The translations under genes were made by a program, and so were the position numbers. Shown here in pieces: positions 1 through 11,386 of a stretch of DNA of 64,000 nucleotides. Origin of the DNA: Bacteroides sp. (GTDB lineage: Bacteria > Bacteroidota > Bacteroidia > Bacteroidales > Bacteroidaceae); the NCBI RefSeq assembly GCF_028690125.1, contig NZ_JAQVBV010000014.1, forward strand, positions 61,830 to 125,829, written 5' to 3'. The notes under the pieces are model-generated. The model was not told the DNA's origin. It made no database searches and was given only the letters and a program-made list of their open reading frames with translations. Each line of letters starts with the position of its first letter. The stretch's first letter is position 1.

Positions 1-816
1 GAGATTGCTGACCGGGTGGATATGGCTCCAAGTGTATTGTCAGCTTTATACTCCAGTGTTTTACCTGCTTATATTGATCTTCTGAAAACCCGTACTCCGG
101 ATGATGCCTTGGACGAAGCACTGGCATTAGTGAATAATGTTTCCAAAAAACGCTTATTAAATAATGTAAGCTCTATGAAATTGTTGCTTCTCGAAATGGA
201 GCCTGAACAACAGGGGGAAGCGGATAGTGGAAACCCTTTGGTCAAATTACTAGGAAGGGAAATGAAAGAATCTGTACAGGATGTTTTCAATTACAGCGGG
301 ATTTATCTTAGTTATAGTCTCTCTTCTTCGACGGATAGTCTGAAAATTGAACCATATATGATTTGTGCATCCGATAATTGTGAATATGTAAAGGTGGGCA
401 TGATCAATGCTTATAAATCTGTTCATTGGGGAGGAGGCATTATCAGCAATCATCAGAATTCTTATCTGATATTTAATGAACGGGACTTGCCACAATTTGC
501 TCTGGTCACTATCTACCTGCAACTCCCGCATTATGAATTCCCCAATATGCTGAAAGGGCTGTATCTCTGTCTGGATTACAATCACAATCCAATAGCACGT
601 CGTATAGTGCTGGTGAAGCAATCCGATAGTACGGATATTAATGAGTTTTTAAAAATGGAGGGACAATTGGTTCCAAAAGAAGAACTGACACCGGAATTAG
701 AAGCGTATTACAATTATACTTGTCAGGAGGGAGATTATATCAAAACTTGTACTGTACCTTCGCCAAAGCTGGATGAAACGGATCTGGAACGGGAGAAAAA
801 GATGTTGAGAATATAG
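1..816 (+). CDS. Hypothetical protein with probable N-terminal HTH, truncated at the 5' window edge
   Basis: Frame 1 is open from base 1 (EIADRVDMAPSVLSALYSSVLPAY.., HTH-like spacing) to the stop at 816; the ORF-track start at 16 is a GTG inside the reading frame. Confidence 0.6.
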   Translation, partial: EIADRVDMAPSVLSALYSSVLPAYIDLLKTRTPDDALDEALALVNNVSKKRLLNNVSSMKLLLLEMEPEQQGEADSGNPLVKLLGREMKESVQDVFNYSGIYLSYSLSSSTDSLKIEPYMICASDNCEYVKVGMINAYKSVHWGGGIISNHQNSYLIFNERDLPQFALVTIYLQLPHYEFPNMLKGLYLCLDYNHNPIARRIVLVKQSDSTDINEFLKMEGQLVPKEELTPELEAYYNYTCQEGDYIKTCTVPSPKLDETDLEREKKMLRI

Positions 817-1078
817 CGTTTGGTGGACATATATACTCATCATGCCAGATATATAAATCCACTATACTGGGCAATATATATCTAGCGTGCTGTCTATATA
901 TGCCCGACAAAGAGATAATGTTCTTCTTTTTAATGAAATAAAATAGCCTCTCAAACAAGGTTATATGATCTTTCAAAACATTGGAAAGAAAAATAAAAAG
1001 ATGGACGGTCTCTGAAAAAAATATTGAGATGTTTGAATTCAATCTTTGAGAAGATATAAACAAATTACGATAGACCTT

Positions 1079-3382
1079 TTACTTAGAAATTGAAAAAGGT
1101 AAATCACCGTCACCACTTCCCCACTCTAAAGAAGGTTTTTCACCCATAACGAGTTTCAGTGTTCCTCCGTTCATCATATCAAAATGACTCAAATAATTCT
1201 TAGTATACGGTTTTCCGTTGAGAGTTGCCGATTGAATATAGATATTCTTGTCGCTGGTGTTCTTTGCTACGACTTTAAAAGTCTTTCCGTTCTTCAACCG
1301 GATCGTTACTTTTCGAAAAGTAGGGCTTGCCATTACATATTCAGGAACTCCGGGACACACCGGATAAAATCCTAAAGCTGCAAACGCATACCAAGCGGAC
1401 ATCTGCCCGGAATCGTCATTACCCGATAATCCTCCCACATCCAACAAGTATTCTTCTTCCATAATACGACGGATATGCTTTTGAGTTTTAAACGGCTTTC
1501 CTAACCAGTTGTAGAGATAGGCAACCTGATGACAAGGTTCGTTTCCATGCCAATATCTGTTCTCTGAAAACATAGAATCCAGTTTGGCTTCAAAAACATC
1601 TTTACCCCCCATTCTATGCATCAAACCCTGAATATCCTGAGGAACGTACCAGGTATAGTGACACGGATAACCTTCGGTGATGTAAGGTGCAAATACAAAC
1701 GGATTAAAATAATCAATAAAAGATCCGTTCTTGTGCCTTCCTCTTGCATATCCTGTGGTAGGATCAATCATATTCTTATAATTCAACGCTCTGTTCCTCA
1801 ACAACTCTGCATCTTCTTTCTTACCCAATTTCCGAGCTACCTGAGACAGTACGAAATCATCATAAGCATATTCCAAGGTACGAGAAACCTGCTCACCTCT
1901 ATGAAATGCTTCTTTTACGGGATCTTCCATAGGAATATAGCCGTATTCCATATAAGAAGCCAGTCCCCTACGCCCCTTACCATCCGCATAATCTGCCAAA
2001 TCAGCCGGAGATTCAAAAGCATTCTTACGCATTCCTTCATAAGCTTTTTCCAGATGATGAACGGGAATATCTTTCATAACTGCATCCCCTATCATAGCTA
2101 TGGCATGATCTCCTACCATTGCAGAAGTATAACTATTCCAGCAAGGAAAAATTGGCAACCACCCACCTTGTTCATATTTTGACACTAAGGATGCAACCAT
2201 ATCAGCACCTTTTTCGGGACTCATCAAATGCATTAAAGGCATTAATGCACGATAAGTATCCCATGCACTGAAATCATCATAATAGACAAAAGAGGAATCA
2301 TTGACTATCGAATCTTTTAACGAAAAAGCGGGATATGTACCATCCACATCACTGTATATTCTCGGCAAGATGGAGCAACGGTATAAGGCACTGTAGAACA
2401 TCTTTTTGTCATTTTCGTTGTCAGTCTCTACTGAAATGGACGACAAATGTTCATTCCAGCGTTCTTCGGTGGCAAAACGTATCTTTTCAAAATTCCATCC
2501 GGGAATCTCCGTATCCAGATTACGGGATGCAGCATCGGTACTGGTAAAAGAGGTTGCTGCTTTTACCGTCAGCTTCTCTCCCTCCTTTAACTTAAAGCCG
2601 ATATACGCTCCTAACTCACGCGTGCCTTCCATCTGAGTAGCATCCTGCAAACGTTCTTTCTCGTTATATACTCCATATACAGTGAAAGGGCGATCGAAAC
2701 GAACTACAAAATGTCCACTGAATCCTGCAGGTTTCCCCATTCCCTGATAAATTCGATATACCGGATTATAGCCTCTGATTTCCTGTTTTTCTACATCAAT
2801 GGTAATAGAACCACTACGGTGATCATTATTAGGAGTGATGACTACATATACAGAATCTTCTTTTGCAACCGTATACCGGAATATAGCGCCCCTGTCCGTA
2901 GCAGTCATCTCTGATAAGAACCGGGAGTCGGGAAAACGAACCGAATAATAGGCAGGCGTACCTACTTCATCATCATGACGAAAAAAGACCTTTCTATCTT
3001 CCGACAAACATTTCAATGAACCGCTCATTCCCATAATGGTGTATGAGCCGTAATCTTGAGCACAGCCTCCGTTTATCCAATGTGAAGCACGAAAACCGTA
3101 AAACAAGGAGTCTCTATAATAATAAGGAGCAACGCATTTATTCTCTGTCAATCGTGTCTGAGGAGTCCAACTGTTCATCCCATTAGGAGTTAATACGGCA
3201 GGAATAGTCTGACCTAATTCCTCCGTACCTTTCCCGTGGGCATTAGCTGCTTTCGTTGTACTGGGAGAAGTGCCGATAAAGATATTCACCCAATTTATCG
3301 GACGTGTCCGTTCCGTCTTCATTGTAAAAGCGGCTAACAGACACCCCAATAATACGATACAGCTATATTTCATTTTATTCAT
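1079..3382 (-). CDS. GH92 family alpha-1,2-mannosidase (secreted)
   Basis: Signal-peptide-like N-terminus, then NWVNIFIGTSPSTTKAANAHGKGTEELGQTIPAVLTPNGMNSWTPQT and C-terminal GLSGNDDSGQMSAWYAFAALGFYPVCPG, typical of GH92. Confidence 0.93.
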   Translation of the reverse strand: MNKMKYSCIVLLGCLLAAFTMKTERTRPINWVNIFIGTSPSTTKAANAHGKGTEELGQTIPAVLTPNGMNSWTPQTRLTENKCVAPYYYRDSLFYGFRASHWINGGCAQDYGSYTIMGMSGSLKCLSEDRKVFFRHDDEVGTPAYYSVRFPDSRFLSEMTATDRGAIFRYTVAKEDSVYVVITPNNDHRSGSITIDVEKQEIRGYNPVYRIYQGMGKPAGFSGHFVVRFDRPFTVYGVYNEKERLQDATQMEGTRELGAYIGFKLKEGEKLTVKAATSFTSTDAASRNLDTEIPGWNFEKIRFATEERWNEHLSSISVETDNENDKKMFYSALYRCSILPRIYSDVDGTYPAFSLKDSIVNDSSFVYYDDFSAWDTYRALMPLMHLMSPEKGADMVASLVSKYEQGGWLPIFPCWNSYTSAMVGDHAIAMIGDAVMKDIPVHHLEKAYEGMRKNAFESPADLADYADGKGRRGLASYMEYGYIPMEDPVKEAFHRGEQVSRTLEYAYDDFVLSQVARKLGKKEDAELLRNRALNYKNMIDPTTGYARGRHKNGSFIDYFNPFVFAPYITEGYPCHYTWYVPQDIQGLMHRMGGKDVFEAKLDSMFSENRYWHGNEPCHQVAYLYNWLGKPFKTQKHIRRIMEEEYLLDVGGLSGNDDSGQMSAWYAFAALGFYPVCPGVPEYVMASPTFRKVTIRLKNGKTFKVVAKNTSDKNIYIQSATLNGKPYTKNYLSHFDMMNGGTLKLVMGEKPSLEWGSGDGDLPFSISK

Positions 3383-3418
3383 AGTAATCAGACACACTTA
3401 CGATTGCAGGTTCAAAAG

Positions 3419-4774
3419 CTAGAAGAAAAACCTCAATATATCGTTAAAGTTTGCCCAAATCAGTAAGCCGAAGAGCAGAATCATTCCGGCCATCTGAGCA
3501 TATTCCATAAACTTGTCGCTCGGTTTACGACGTGCTATAATCTCATAGAAAAGGAAGAGCACGTGACCTCCGTCCAATGCAGGAATCGGAAGGATATTCA
3601 TGAATGCAAGGATAATAGACAAGAACGCAGTCATGTACCAGAATTGATGCCAATCCCATGTTGCAGGGAAAATGCTACCAATGGTTCCGAAGCCTCCCAA
3701 CTGTTTTGCTCCTTCTTTTGAGAAGAGATATTTCATGTTTCCTACATATCCTTTCAGCGTTTTTACGCCCAATGCGACTCCTGCAGGGAATGATTCGAAG
3801 AAACTATATTGTTTCTTTACCATCGGCAGAAGACGTTCTGTTTCGATACAAGCGTTTACACCCATCAGATAAGCTGTATCAACTTGCATAGTCAGAGTAT
3901 CAGTCACACCGCCACGTACATAAGTCAATGTGATCAAGCGAGGATCAATGCTATCATTACGAAGTGTAGCTTCATTCTTTTTACGCTCTGCCATAGCTTC
4001 TTTAAAGTCAGAATAAGAAATGGGCTTACCATCTAAAGCTATGATACTATCACCCGGTTGAACACCGGCAAGGGCAGCCGGGGAATTGACTCTTATACTA
4101 TCTACTACATACGGGAAACGATATGAAGCAAAACGGATACTGTCTGTCATTAAACGCTGCATCATATCTTCGGGGATGTATACAGAAGCTTGCTTACCGC
4201 CTCGAAGTACACTTACTTCACGGGCATCAGCAACCTGACTCAACATATCACCATCATAACGTACAAAAGGTACACCGTCAGCAGACAAGAGAATATCTCC
4301 GTCTTTGAAACCTATGGATTTAGCTGTTTCATTGAAATCCATTCCAAGGGGAACATCTTGAACCTTTATATATTGGTCGCCCCATGCAAAAAGGATCATA
4401 GAATAGATAAACAGTGCCAGCAAGAAGTTGAATAGTACCCCTCCTACCATAATCAACAAACGTTGCCAAGCCGGTTTGGAACGGAATTCCCAGGGCTTTT
4501 CGGGTTGTTTCATCTGTTCGGTATCCATAGATTCGTCTATCATACCAGCAATCTTAACATAACCACCTAGCGGCAACCATCCTACAGCATATTCAGTGTC
4601 ACTCTTCTTGGGTTTGAATTTGAAGAGGGTGAACCAAGGGTCAAAGAATAAGCAGAATTTTTCTACACGCACCTTAAACAAACGGGCAAAAAGAAAATGC
4701 CCGCCTTCGTGAATGATGACGAGCAACGAGAGGCTCATGATCAATTGCAGGGCACGAATCAAAAATGTTTCCAT
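3419..4774 (-). CDS. rseP: RIP metalloprotease RseP (site-2 protease, M50) with PDZ domain
   Basis: HEGGHFLFARLFKVRVEKF, PDZ-like repeats, C-terminal NILPIPALDGGHVLFL. Confidence 0.95.
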   Translation of the reverse strand: METFLIRALQLIMSLSLLVIIHEGGHFLFARLFKVRVEKFCLFFDPWFTLFKFKPKKSDTEYAVGWLPLGGYVKIAGMIDESMDTEQMKQPEKPWEFRSKPAWQRLLIMVGGVLFNFLLALFIYSMILFAWGDQYIKVQDVPLGMDFNETAKSIGFKDGDILLSADGVPFVRYDGDMLSQVADAREVSVLRGGKQASVYIPEDMMQRLMTDSIRFASYRFPYVVDSIRVNSPAALAGVQPGDSIIALDGKPISYSDFKEAMAERKKNEATLRNDSIDPRLITLTYVRGGVTDTLTMQVDTAYLMGVNACIETERLLPMVKKQYSFFESFPAGVALGVKTLKGYVGNMKYLFSKEGAKQLGGFGTIGSIFPATWDWHQFWYMTAFLSIILAFMNILPIPALDGGHVLFLFYEIIARRKPSDKFMEYAQMAGMILLFGLLIWANFNDILRFFF

Positions 4775-4964
4775 ATAATCACAATTTAATGCCTCTTATT
4801 AACTATCTCCTAAAGAAGAGAAGCCTGAGGCTATTTTCAATTTTATATTAATACTAATTTATTTCTCTACAATAATATCTTTTATCAAAACTGACTCAAG
4901 ATATATCGAATATAAGTGAGACATTTCAAATTTCTCCGTAATGGGAGAAACTCATAAAGCGTCT

Positions 4965-6143
4965 TTATATCAAGCTCTCGGCAATTTTCCGAGCCTCCGC
5001 ATCAGTTGCTACATAATCATCATAAGTCGGTGTTGATACGAAAGTAGCACGCTCCATTGTTTTCTCTATCACATCACTCATGCCAAGAAAGCTGATACCA
5101 TCTTTCAAGAATGAAGCAACGACAACTTCGTTAGCAGCATTTACAATACAAGGCATATTTCCTCCCCGATACATGGCTTCATAAGCTAATGCCAAGTTGC
5201 GAAAACGTTTCGTATCAGGTTGTTCAAACGTCAGATTCGTACATTTAGAAAAGTCGAGCCTGTCGAAAGAAGAAGGAATACGATCCGGATAAGAGAATGC
5301 ATACTGAATAGGCAAACGCATATCCGGCATACCGAGTTGCGCTTTCACCGCCCCATCTTCGAACTGTACCATGGAATGGATAACAGATTGTGGATGTACC
5401 ACTACTTCTATCTGCGCGGGTTTAACACCAAATAACCATTTGGCTTCAATAACCTCAAAACCCTTGTTCATCATAGAAGCAGAATCAATCGTTATCTTAG
5501 CTCCCATATCCCAATTCGGATGTTTCAAAGCTTGTGCCTTGGTAACAGATTTCAGTTGTTCTAACGTACAAGTACGGAACGGTCCTCCTGATGCAGTCAA
5601 TATCACTTTCTCTATCGGATTGCCGACTTCTCCCGCTAAACATTGGAAGACAGCAGAGTGTTCGGAATCAACCGGCAAAATAGGAGCATGATATTGTTGT
5701 GCCAACTGATTGATCAGTTCTCCGGCAACGACGAGCGTCTCTTTATTAGCCAATGCAATAGCCTTTCTTGCACGAATAGCATTGATAGTCGGCTTGAGTC
5801 CTGCATATCCTACCATGGCCGTCAGAACCATATCAATAGGTCCGGCTTCCACAATCTGGCAGATAGCGTCTGTACCTGCATATACTTTGATAGGAAGGTC
5901 GCTCAACGCATCTTTCAACTGGGTGTATTTCTCTTCGTTGGCTATTACCACCACTTCCGGTTGAAACTTCCTTGCCTGGGCTATTAATAGTTCCACCCGA
6001 TTGTTGGCGGTCAGCGCATAGGCTTCGTACAGATCGGGATGTTCCTCAATCACTTGTAGTGCCTGTGTACCGATAGAACCGGTAGAACCTAAAATTGCTA
6101 TCTGTTTTTTCTTTTTATTGTTCTCTATATTCATTATTATCAA
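4965..6143 (-). CDS. dxr: 1-deoxy-D-xylulose 5-phosphate reductoisomerase
   Basis: ILGSTGSIGTQALQVIEEHPD, LANKETLVVAGE, DSEHSAVFQCL, NAANEVVV motifs. Confidence 0.97.
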   Translation of the reverse strand: MIIMNIENNKKKKQIAILGSTGSIGTQALQVIEEHPDLYEAYALTANNRVELLIAQARKFQPEVVVIANEEKYTQLKDALSDLPIKVYAGTDAICQIVEAGPIDMVLTAMVGYAGLKPTINAIRARKAIALANKETLVVAGELINQLAQQYHAPILPVDSEHSAVFQCLAGEVGNPIEKVILTASGGPFRTCTLEQLKSVTKAQALKHPNWDMGAKITIDSASMMNKGFEVIEAKWLFGVKPAQIEVVVHPQSVIHSMVQFEDGAVKAQLGMPDMRLPIQYAFSYPDRIPSSFDRLDFSKCTNLTFEQPDTKRFRNLALAYEAMYRGGNMPCIVNAANEVVVASFLKDGISFLGMSDVIEKTMERATFVSTPTYDDYVATDAEARKIAESLI

Positions 6144-6177
6144 GTTCCTTCTTTAATCTATTATCATCATACCCACT

Positions 6178-7038
6178 TTAATATACGATATATTTCTCCG
6201 AATTGACCGGACGACCTTTATACCAGAGTTCAAAGTGTAAATGAGGACCAGTACTGAGGGTTCCGCTGTTTCCGACTAAGGCAATAGCTTCACCTCCTTT
6301 CACTCGTTCACCTGCTTTCTTCAGCAGTGAACCGCAGTGTTTGTAAACTGAAATAAAATCTTGATTATGTTGCACAGCTATCAAATAACCTGTTTCAGCA
6401 GTATATGTACTCAAAATAACTGTTCCGTCCATAGTAGCTAATACGCTTTCATTGGGATTGGCTGCTATATCCGTTCCGAAATGTTTCTTCTCCGCATCAA
6501 AATGATCGGAAACCATACCACGTGTCGGGCGGTAGAAAATTAGTCCGTTTACATCCGGTTGAGAAGCAATGGTTGTCAGATTATACTTTTCAGTTTCTTC
6601 ATATTGGCGGCGGAATTCCTCTTCGCGTTTAGTACGTTCCATCAAAGTATCATGCCGGGCTGCTGTCAGCGAATCCAATGTTTGCACACTGTCAATCCGT
6701 ACTTTTCCGCTAAATATATCCTGAATATTCATGATATAGAGGTTCTGCTTGTCCAAGATCTGTTGCAAAGAGTCCACCCGAAGCGCATTATTTACAATCT
6801 GACCGCGGACTTCACTATTCATATAACCCGGAAGGTAGTTGCGTAAAGGAGTAAAAGCGATGATACAAGCAGCTATCAAAAAGAGTACCGCCAACACAGT
6901 CAGCAAAACGGAAAGACCGTTAAGCTTGGATACATGAAGCCCAACTATCTCTTCAAGTGTGTTCTCATTGGTGATTGTGAGTTTATACTTGAACTTGAAA
7001 TTATTCCAGAAAGCTTTGCTTCGTCTTCTTTTTGGCAT
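6178..7038 (-). CDS. M23 family metallopeptidase, membrane anchored
   Basis: N-terminal TM, coiled segment, C-terminal HFGTDIAANPNESVLATMDGTVI..GPHLHFELWYKGRPVN. Confidence 0.93.
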   Translation of the reverse strand: MPKRRRSKAFWNNFKFKYKLTITNENTLEEIVGLHVSKLNGLSVLLTVLAVLFLIAACIIAFTPLRNYLPGYMNSEVRGQIVNNALRVDSLQQILDKQNLYIMNIQDIFSGKVRIDSVQTLDSLTAARHDTLMERTKREEEFRRQYEETEKYNLTTIASQPDVNGLIFYRPTRGMVSDHFDAEKKHFGTDIAANPNESVLATMDGTVILSTYTAETGYLIAVQHNQDFISVYKHCGSLLKKAGERVKGGEAIALVGNSGTLSTGPHLHFELWYKGRPVNSEKYIVY

Positions 7039-7161
7039 CCTTCGGTTAATTACTAATTAGTTACTTTAATCTATTAAGTAATATATTAAAATTAGTTTTT
7101 AATATGCTCTTTGTCATGCATATTATTAATTATGATACATTACTTATTCTTCTTCAATTAT

Positions 7162-7698
7162 TTAATCTTCTTCCAATTCGTCTAAATTCAGCAATCCTTC
7201 AGGCAGCTCCACCGTAATAAGTTTCTGCTCCTGATCAATTCCTAAAATAAACTCTTCCTGAGCAGGGACAAGGAATTCTTCTCCTTCCTGTTCGACTACA
7301 AAAAGAGTATTCACCGTAGTTGTATCTACTTCTACGACTTCCCCCAGCAATCCGTGATGAACATCTTCCATACGGAAACCGACGAAGAAGTCCCACGACA
7401 ATTCACCGGCTTCAACTTCACCCACATACTCCACCGGAAAATAAACGTCGATATTGGTAAATATCCGGGCACGCTCGGCTGTGTCCACTCCTTCAAGCTT
7501 CACCAAAGCGGTAGAATCTGAACGGAAACGGTATTCTTCGATAAAAAAAGGCACGAAGATTCCATCGAGCAGACATATCAGGTAATCACAATCTGCACGG
7601 TCGAAAATATCATCCGTAAACGTAAATTGCAACTCGCCGTGAATGCCATGCGGCTTATTAAATATTCCAATCTTATATACTTCTTCTTTCTTTATCAT
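7162..7698 (-). CDS. rimM: Ribosome maturation factor RimM
   Basis: [26 protein letters not shown].. and C-terminal PRC-barrel-like region; 4-bp overlap with murA. Confidence 0.92.
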   Translation of the reverse strand: MIKKEEVYKIGIFNKPHGIHGELQFTFTDDIFDRADCDYLICLLDGIFVPFFIEEYRFRSDSTALVKLEGVDTAERARIFTNIDVYFPVEYVGEVEAGELSWDFFVGFRMEDVHHGLLGEVVEVDTTTVNTLFVVEQEGEEFLVPAQEEFILGIDQEQKLITVELPEGLLNLDELEED

Positions 7699-8999
7699 AT
7701 ACGGGTAATTCTTGCTCCGATAGCGTTCAGGCGTCCTTCAATATTCTGGTACCCCCGGTCTATCTGTTCAATATTACTGATGGTACTTGTTCCCTCCGCA
7801 CTCATAGCAGCAATCAGCAAAGCGATACCTGCACGAATATCGGGAGAGGTAAGACGGGCACCACGCAGGGTAAAACCGTGATTATGTCCGATGACAACGG
7901 CACGGTGCGGATCACACAAAATAATCTGTGCTCCCATATCTATTAATTTGTCCACAAAGAACAAACGACTTTCAAACATCTTCTGGTGAATCAATACGCT
8001 TCCTTTGGCTTGTGTAGCTACTACCAGCATCACACTCAACAAGTCCGGTGTCAATCCAGGCCATGGAGCATCGGCTATCGTCATGATGGAGCCGTCAATA
8101 AAAGATTCGATCTGGTATGTTTCCTGAGCAGGGACATAGATATCGTCTCCCTTCTGCTCCAGTTTGATGCCCAAACGACGAAAACTTTCCGGGATAATGC
8201 CGAGATTTTCGTTAGAAACGTTCTTAATGGTAATCTCACTTTTGGTCATTGCTGCCATACCAATGAAACTGCCCACCTCAATCATATCGGGCAATACGGT
8301 ATGTTGCGTACCATGCAGTTCCTCCACACCCTCTATTGTGAGCAGATTGGATGCAATGCCGCCGATCTTCGCTCCCATTCGATTGAGCATACGGCAGAGT
8401 TGTTGCAAATAAGGTTCACAAGCAGCATTGTAGATGGTAGTCGTACCTTTAGCAAGCACAGCAGCCATTACAATATTAGCAGTACCGGTTACGGATGCTT
8501 CGTCCAGCAGCATATAGTTGCCTTGAAGACGGTCAGCAGTAATTGCATAAACACCACGTTCTTCATCATAACGAAAATCAGCTCCCAGATTTTGAATGCC
8601 GACAAAGTGAGTATCCAAACGCCTACGACCAATTTTATCTCCACCCGGTTTCGAGATCAGTGCTTTACCAAAACGGGCTACCATCGGACCGATCAGCATA
8701 ACCGACCCACGGAGACTTGAGCATTTTTTCAGGAATTCATCACTTTCAAGATAAGTAAAATCAATGTTTTCAGCTTTGAAAGTATAAGAATCAATACCCT
8801 GCTTTGCAACCGTTACTCCCATCTCCCGCATAAGCTGAATCAGGTTATTGACATCCAATATATCAGGTATATTGTTCACCGTCACTTCCTCTGCAGTCAG
8901 CAACGTGGCACAGATAATCTGCAAAACTTCGTTTTTGGCTCCTTGAGGATGAATTTCCCCACTGAGCCGATGTCCTCCTTCGATTACAAATGAAGCCAT
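7695..8999 (-). CDS. murA: UDP-N-acetylglucosamine 1-carboxyvinyltransferase
   Basis: [64 protein letters not shown]. Confidence 0.96.
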   Translation of the reverse strand: MASFVIEGGHRLSGEIHPQGAKNEVLQIICATLLTAEEVTVNNIPDILDVNNLIQLMREMGVTVAKQGIDSYTFKAENIDFTYLESDEFLKKCSSLRGSVMLIGPMVARFGKALISKPGGDKIGRRRLDTHFVGIQNLGADFRYDEERGVYAITADRLQGNYMLLDEASVTGTANIVMAAVLAKGTTTIYNAACEPYLQQLCRMLNRMGAKIGGIASNLLTIEGVEELHGTQHTVLPDMIEVGSFIGMAAMTKSEITIKNVSNENLGIIPESFRRLGIKLEQKGDDIYVPAQETYQIESFIDGSIMTIADAPWPGLTPDLLSVMLVVATQAKGSVLIHQKMFESRLFFVDKLIDMGAQIILCDPHRAVVIGHNHGFTLRGARLTSPDIRAGIALLIAAMSAEGTSTISNIEQIDRGYQNIEGRLNAIGARITRI

Positions 9000-9009
9000 A
9001 GAATTTTGA

Positions 9010-9630
9010 TTAATATCTTCTCCGTTGATTATTGTTATTATTCCTGTTATTGTTATAAGTCGGCTTCGGACGATAATTCTGATTCAGACGTTCTCCCATC
9101 AAACGGAGGATATCATCTGTCAGTTCGAGTTTGCCATCCGAAAGTTCGTTCAAATCTTCCGCAATCTTATGATCGTCCACTGTATCTTTATTCCAGGCCA
9201 TGTAATCCTTCTTCATATGGTTACAAATCATTGCTACCAAGTTTCTCTTTTCGTTTCCTTCCGGAAATTCACAGGCTTTCTTTATCAAAACTTCCAAAGT
9301 ATGCCCGTAATGACGATAGTGCATACGAATATTAGAATAAGGTATCGATTCCGGTTTAGTCACCAAATTATCTTTACGGATAATTTCATACGGATAGTCA
9401 ATATCCAACTCAAAACCAGACATGATAGCCAAGTGATCCCAAAGTTTATGTTTGAAATCAGGTACATCGCGCAGATGGGGAAACATATTTCCCATAATGT
9501 TGATAATTGTATTGACACAACGCTGACGTTCGGCACGATCCTGAATAGTCAGCGCAAAATCTACCATATTCTGGATACTACGTCCGTATTCGGGAAGCGG
9601 CATTCTTTTTTGTTGGGTATTGTATTGCAT
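9010..9630 (-). CDS. Conserved Bacteroidetes protein (DUF4290-like)
   Basis: MPLPEYGRSIQNMVDFALTIQDRAERQRCVNTIINIMGNMFPHLRDVPDFKHKLWDHLAIMS; Asn/Arg-rich tail. Confidence 0.8.
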   Translation of the reverse strand: MQYNTQQKRMPLPEYGRSIQNMVDFALTIQDRAERQRCVNTIINIMGNMFPHLRDVPDFKHKLWDHLAIMSGFELDIDYPYEIIRKDNLVTKPESIPYSNIRMHYRHYGHTLEVLIKKACEFPEGNEKRNLVAMICNHMKKDYMAWNKDTVDDHKIAEDLNELSDGKLELTDDILRLMGERLNQNYRPKPTYNNNRNNNNNQRRRY

Positions 9631-9687
9631 TTATTAAATTGAGAATTAAAAATTAAAAATTGAGAAAAATACTATGTCCGGTTTAGG

Positions 9688-10377
9688 TTAAAGAAGTTTT
9701 TTGGGCTGGGAAGCTACGAATTCTTTCAGGTAAAAAGGTTCGAAGTAAGCAACGTCTTTGTAATCTTCCAATGCCACGGCTTTCTCTGCCAGCGGGTACA
9801 TCATCTTTGCTAACGGATGAACGTTCTCGATAAAGTGTGCATTGGGATGAGTGATTTTCTCACGACATTTTTCTGCTCCGTTACCAAAAAAGTAAACAGG
9901 ATGTTCGTCGAGAAATTCAAGATAAGAATTCTCGTCTACGATGTCGGCAGCAATCTCACGTTTCACTTTCAAAGCACGATCGTAAATAGCTGCGTATACT
10001 TCCATACGACGGGCATCTATCATCGGACAAAGTAAAGCATCTTCGGGCAAGTCGTGTTGTAACAACACCGGAACACAAAGAATTTCTAATGTGTGAATGC
10101 CAATCAATGGGATATTGCGACCATAACAGATACCTTTTGCCATCGAAACACCGATACGAAGTCCTGTGTAAGAACCGGGTCCGCAACTGACGGAAACAGC
10201 ATCCAACGGGATAGCATGATTATCAATAAATGATAACGCTTCGTCTACAAACACTCCCAAAGAAACGGCGTGTGAAGGGCCTTTCAAGTCTTCTTTCACA
10301 AAAATCGTTTGTCCGTCTTGACTGGCCGCTACCGAGCAAACAGAGGTAGAAGTTTCAATATTCAGTATACACGACAT
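9688..10377 (-). CDS. tsaB: tRNA threonylcarbamoyladenosine biosynthesis protein TsaB
   Basis: MSCILNIETSTSVCSVA..VSCGPGSYTGLRIGVSMAKGICY; the longer ORF-track start (10452) is probably overextended. Confidence 0.93.
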   Translation of the reverse strand: MSCILNIETSTSVCSVAASQDGQTIFVKEDLKGPSHAVSLGVFVDEALSFIDNHAIPLDAVSVSCGPGSYTGLRIGVSMAKGICYGRNIPLIGIHTLEILCVPVLLQHDLPEDALLCPMIDARRMEVYAAIYDRALKVKREIAADIVDENSYLEFLDEHPVYFFGNGAEKCREKITHPNAHFIENVHPLAKMMYPLAEKAVALEDYKDVAYFEPFYLKEFVASQPKKLL

Positions 10378-10466
10378 AAAAATCAACTTATTAAATTGTG
10401 GCAAATTTACATGATTATTTCCAATTCTTAAAATAATCGTGTACTTTTGCACAAAACTTTAAGATT

Positions 10467-11345
10467 ATGATACAGTCAATGACAGGATATGGCAAAGCTA
10501 CCGCCGAACTTCCTGATAAAAAGATAAACGTAGAAATCAAGTCGCTCAACAGCAAGGCAATGGATCTCTCCACTCGTATTGCTCCGGCTTACCGTGAAAA
10601 AGAGATTGAAATCCGCAATGAGATTTCCAAAGTTCTGGAACGTGGAAAAGTAGATTTCAGCTTGTGGATAGAAAAAAAGGAGAGTACGGACGGTGTGACT
10701 CCTATTAATCAGGCTTTGGTAGAAGGTTACTACAAACAAATTCAGGCTATTTCCGAAAATCTTGGTATTCCTGCTCCAGCAGACTGGTTCCAAACATTGC
10801 TCCGTTTACCGGATGTCATGACTAAAACTGAGATTCAGGAACTGACGGAAGAAGAATGGAAAATGGTACATACAGCTGTATTGGAAGCTATCAACCACTT
10901 GGTTGATTTCCGTAAGCAGGAAGGTGCCGCATTGGAAAAGAAGTTCCGTGAGAAAATCGGTAATATTAACCATCTGCTCGAAACCGTTGCTTCCTTCGAA
11001 AAAGAACGTGTAGAAAAAGTAAAAGAACGCATCACTGATGCACTAGAGAAGACCTTAAGCGTAGATTACGACAAGAACCGGTTGGAACAGGAATTAATTT
11101 ATTACATTGAGAAGCTGGATGTTAATGAAGAGAAACAACGCCTCAGCAATCACCTGAAATACTTTATCAATACATTGGAAAACGGTAACGGTCAAGGTAA
11201 AAAACTAGGATTCATCGCCCAAGAAATGGGACGTGAGATCAATACATTAGGTAGCAAATCCAATCATGCAGAAATGCAGAAGATCGTCGTACAGATGAAA
11301 GACGAGCTGGAACAAATCAAAGAACAAGTATTGAATGTAATGTAA
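10467..11345 (+). CDS. YicC family protein (DUF1732)
   Basis: MIQSMTGYGKATAELPDKKINVEIKSLNSKAMDLSTRIA.. and C-terminal GKKLGFIAQEMGREINTLGSKSN. Confidence 0.95.
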   Translation: MIQSMTGYGKATAELPDKKINVEIKSLNSKAMDLSTRIAPAYREKEIEIRNEISKVLERGKVDFSLWIEKKESTDGVTPINQALVEGYYKQIQAISENLGIPAPADWFQTLLRLPDVMTKTEIQELTEEEWKMVHTAVLEAINHLVDFRKQEGAALEKKFREKIGNINHLLETVASFEKERVEKVKERITDALEKTLSVDYDKNRLEQELIYYIEKLDVNEEKQRLSNHLKYFINTLENGNGQGKKLGFIAQEMGREINTLGSKSNHAEMQKIVVQMKDELEQIKEQVLNVM

Positions 11346-11386
11346 ATAAGGTCATTCCAGAAGCAAAATAGGTCATTAATATAAAA

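Noticed and set aside
740-1063. 107-aa minus-strand ORF
   Set aside because: Overlaps the end of the first CDS and the dispersed repeat; no family resemblance.
1616-2182. 188-aa plus-strand ORF opposite the GH92 gene
   Set aside because: Antisense to a convincing GH92 coding sequence; no domain signal.
7986-8720. 244-aa plus-strand ORF opposite murA
   Set aside because: Antisense shadow of a clear murA; Cys/His/Ser-rich low-complexity translation with no recognisable motif.
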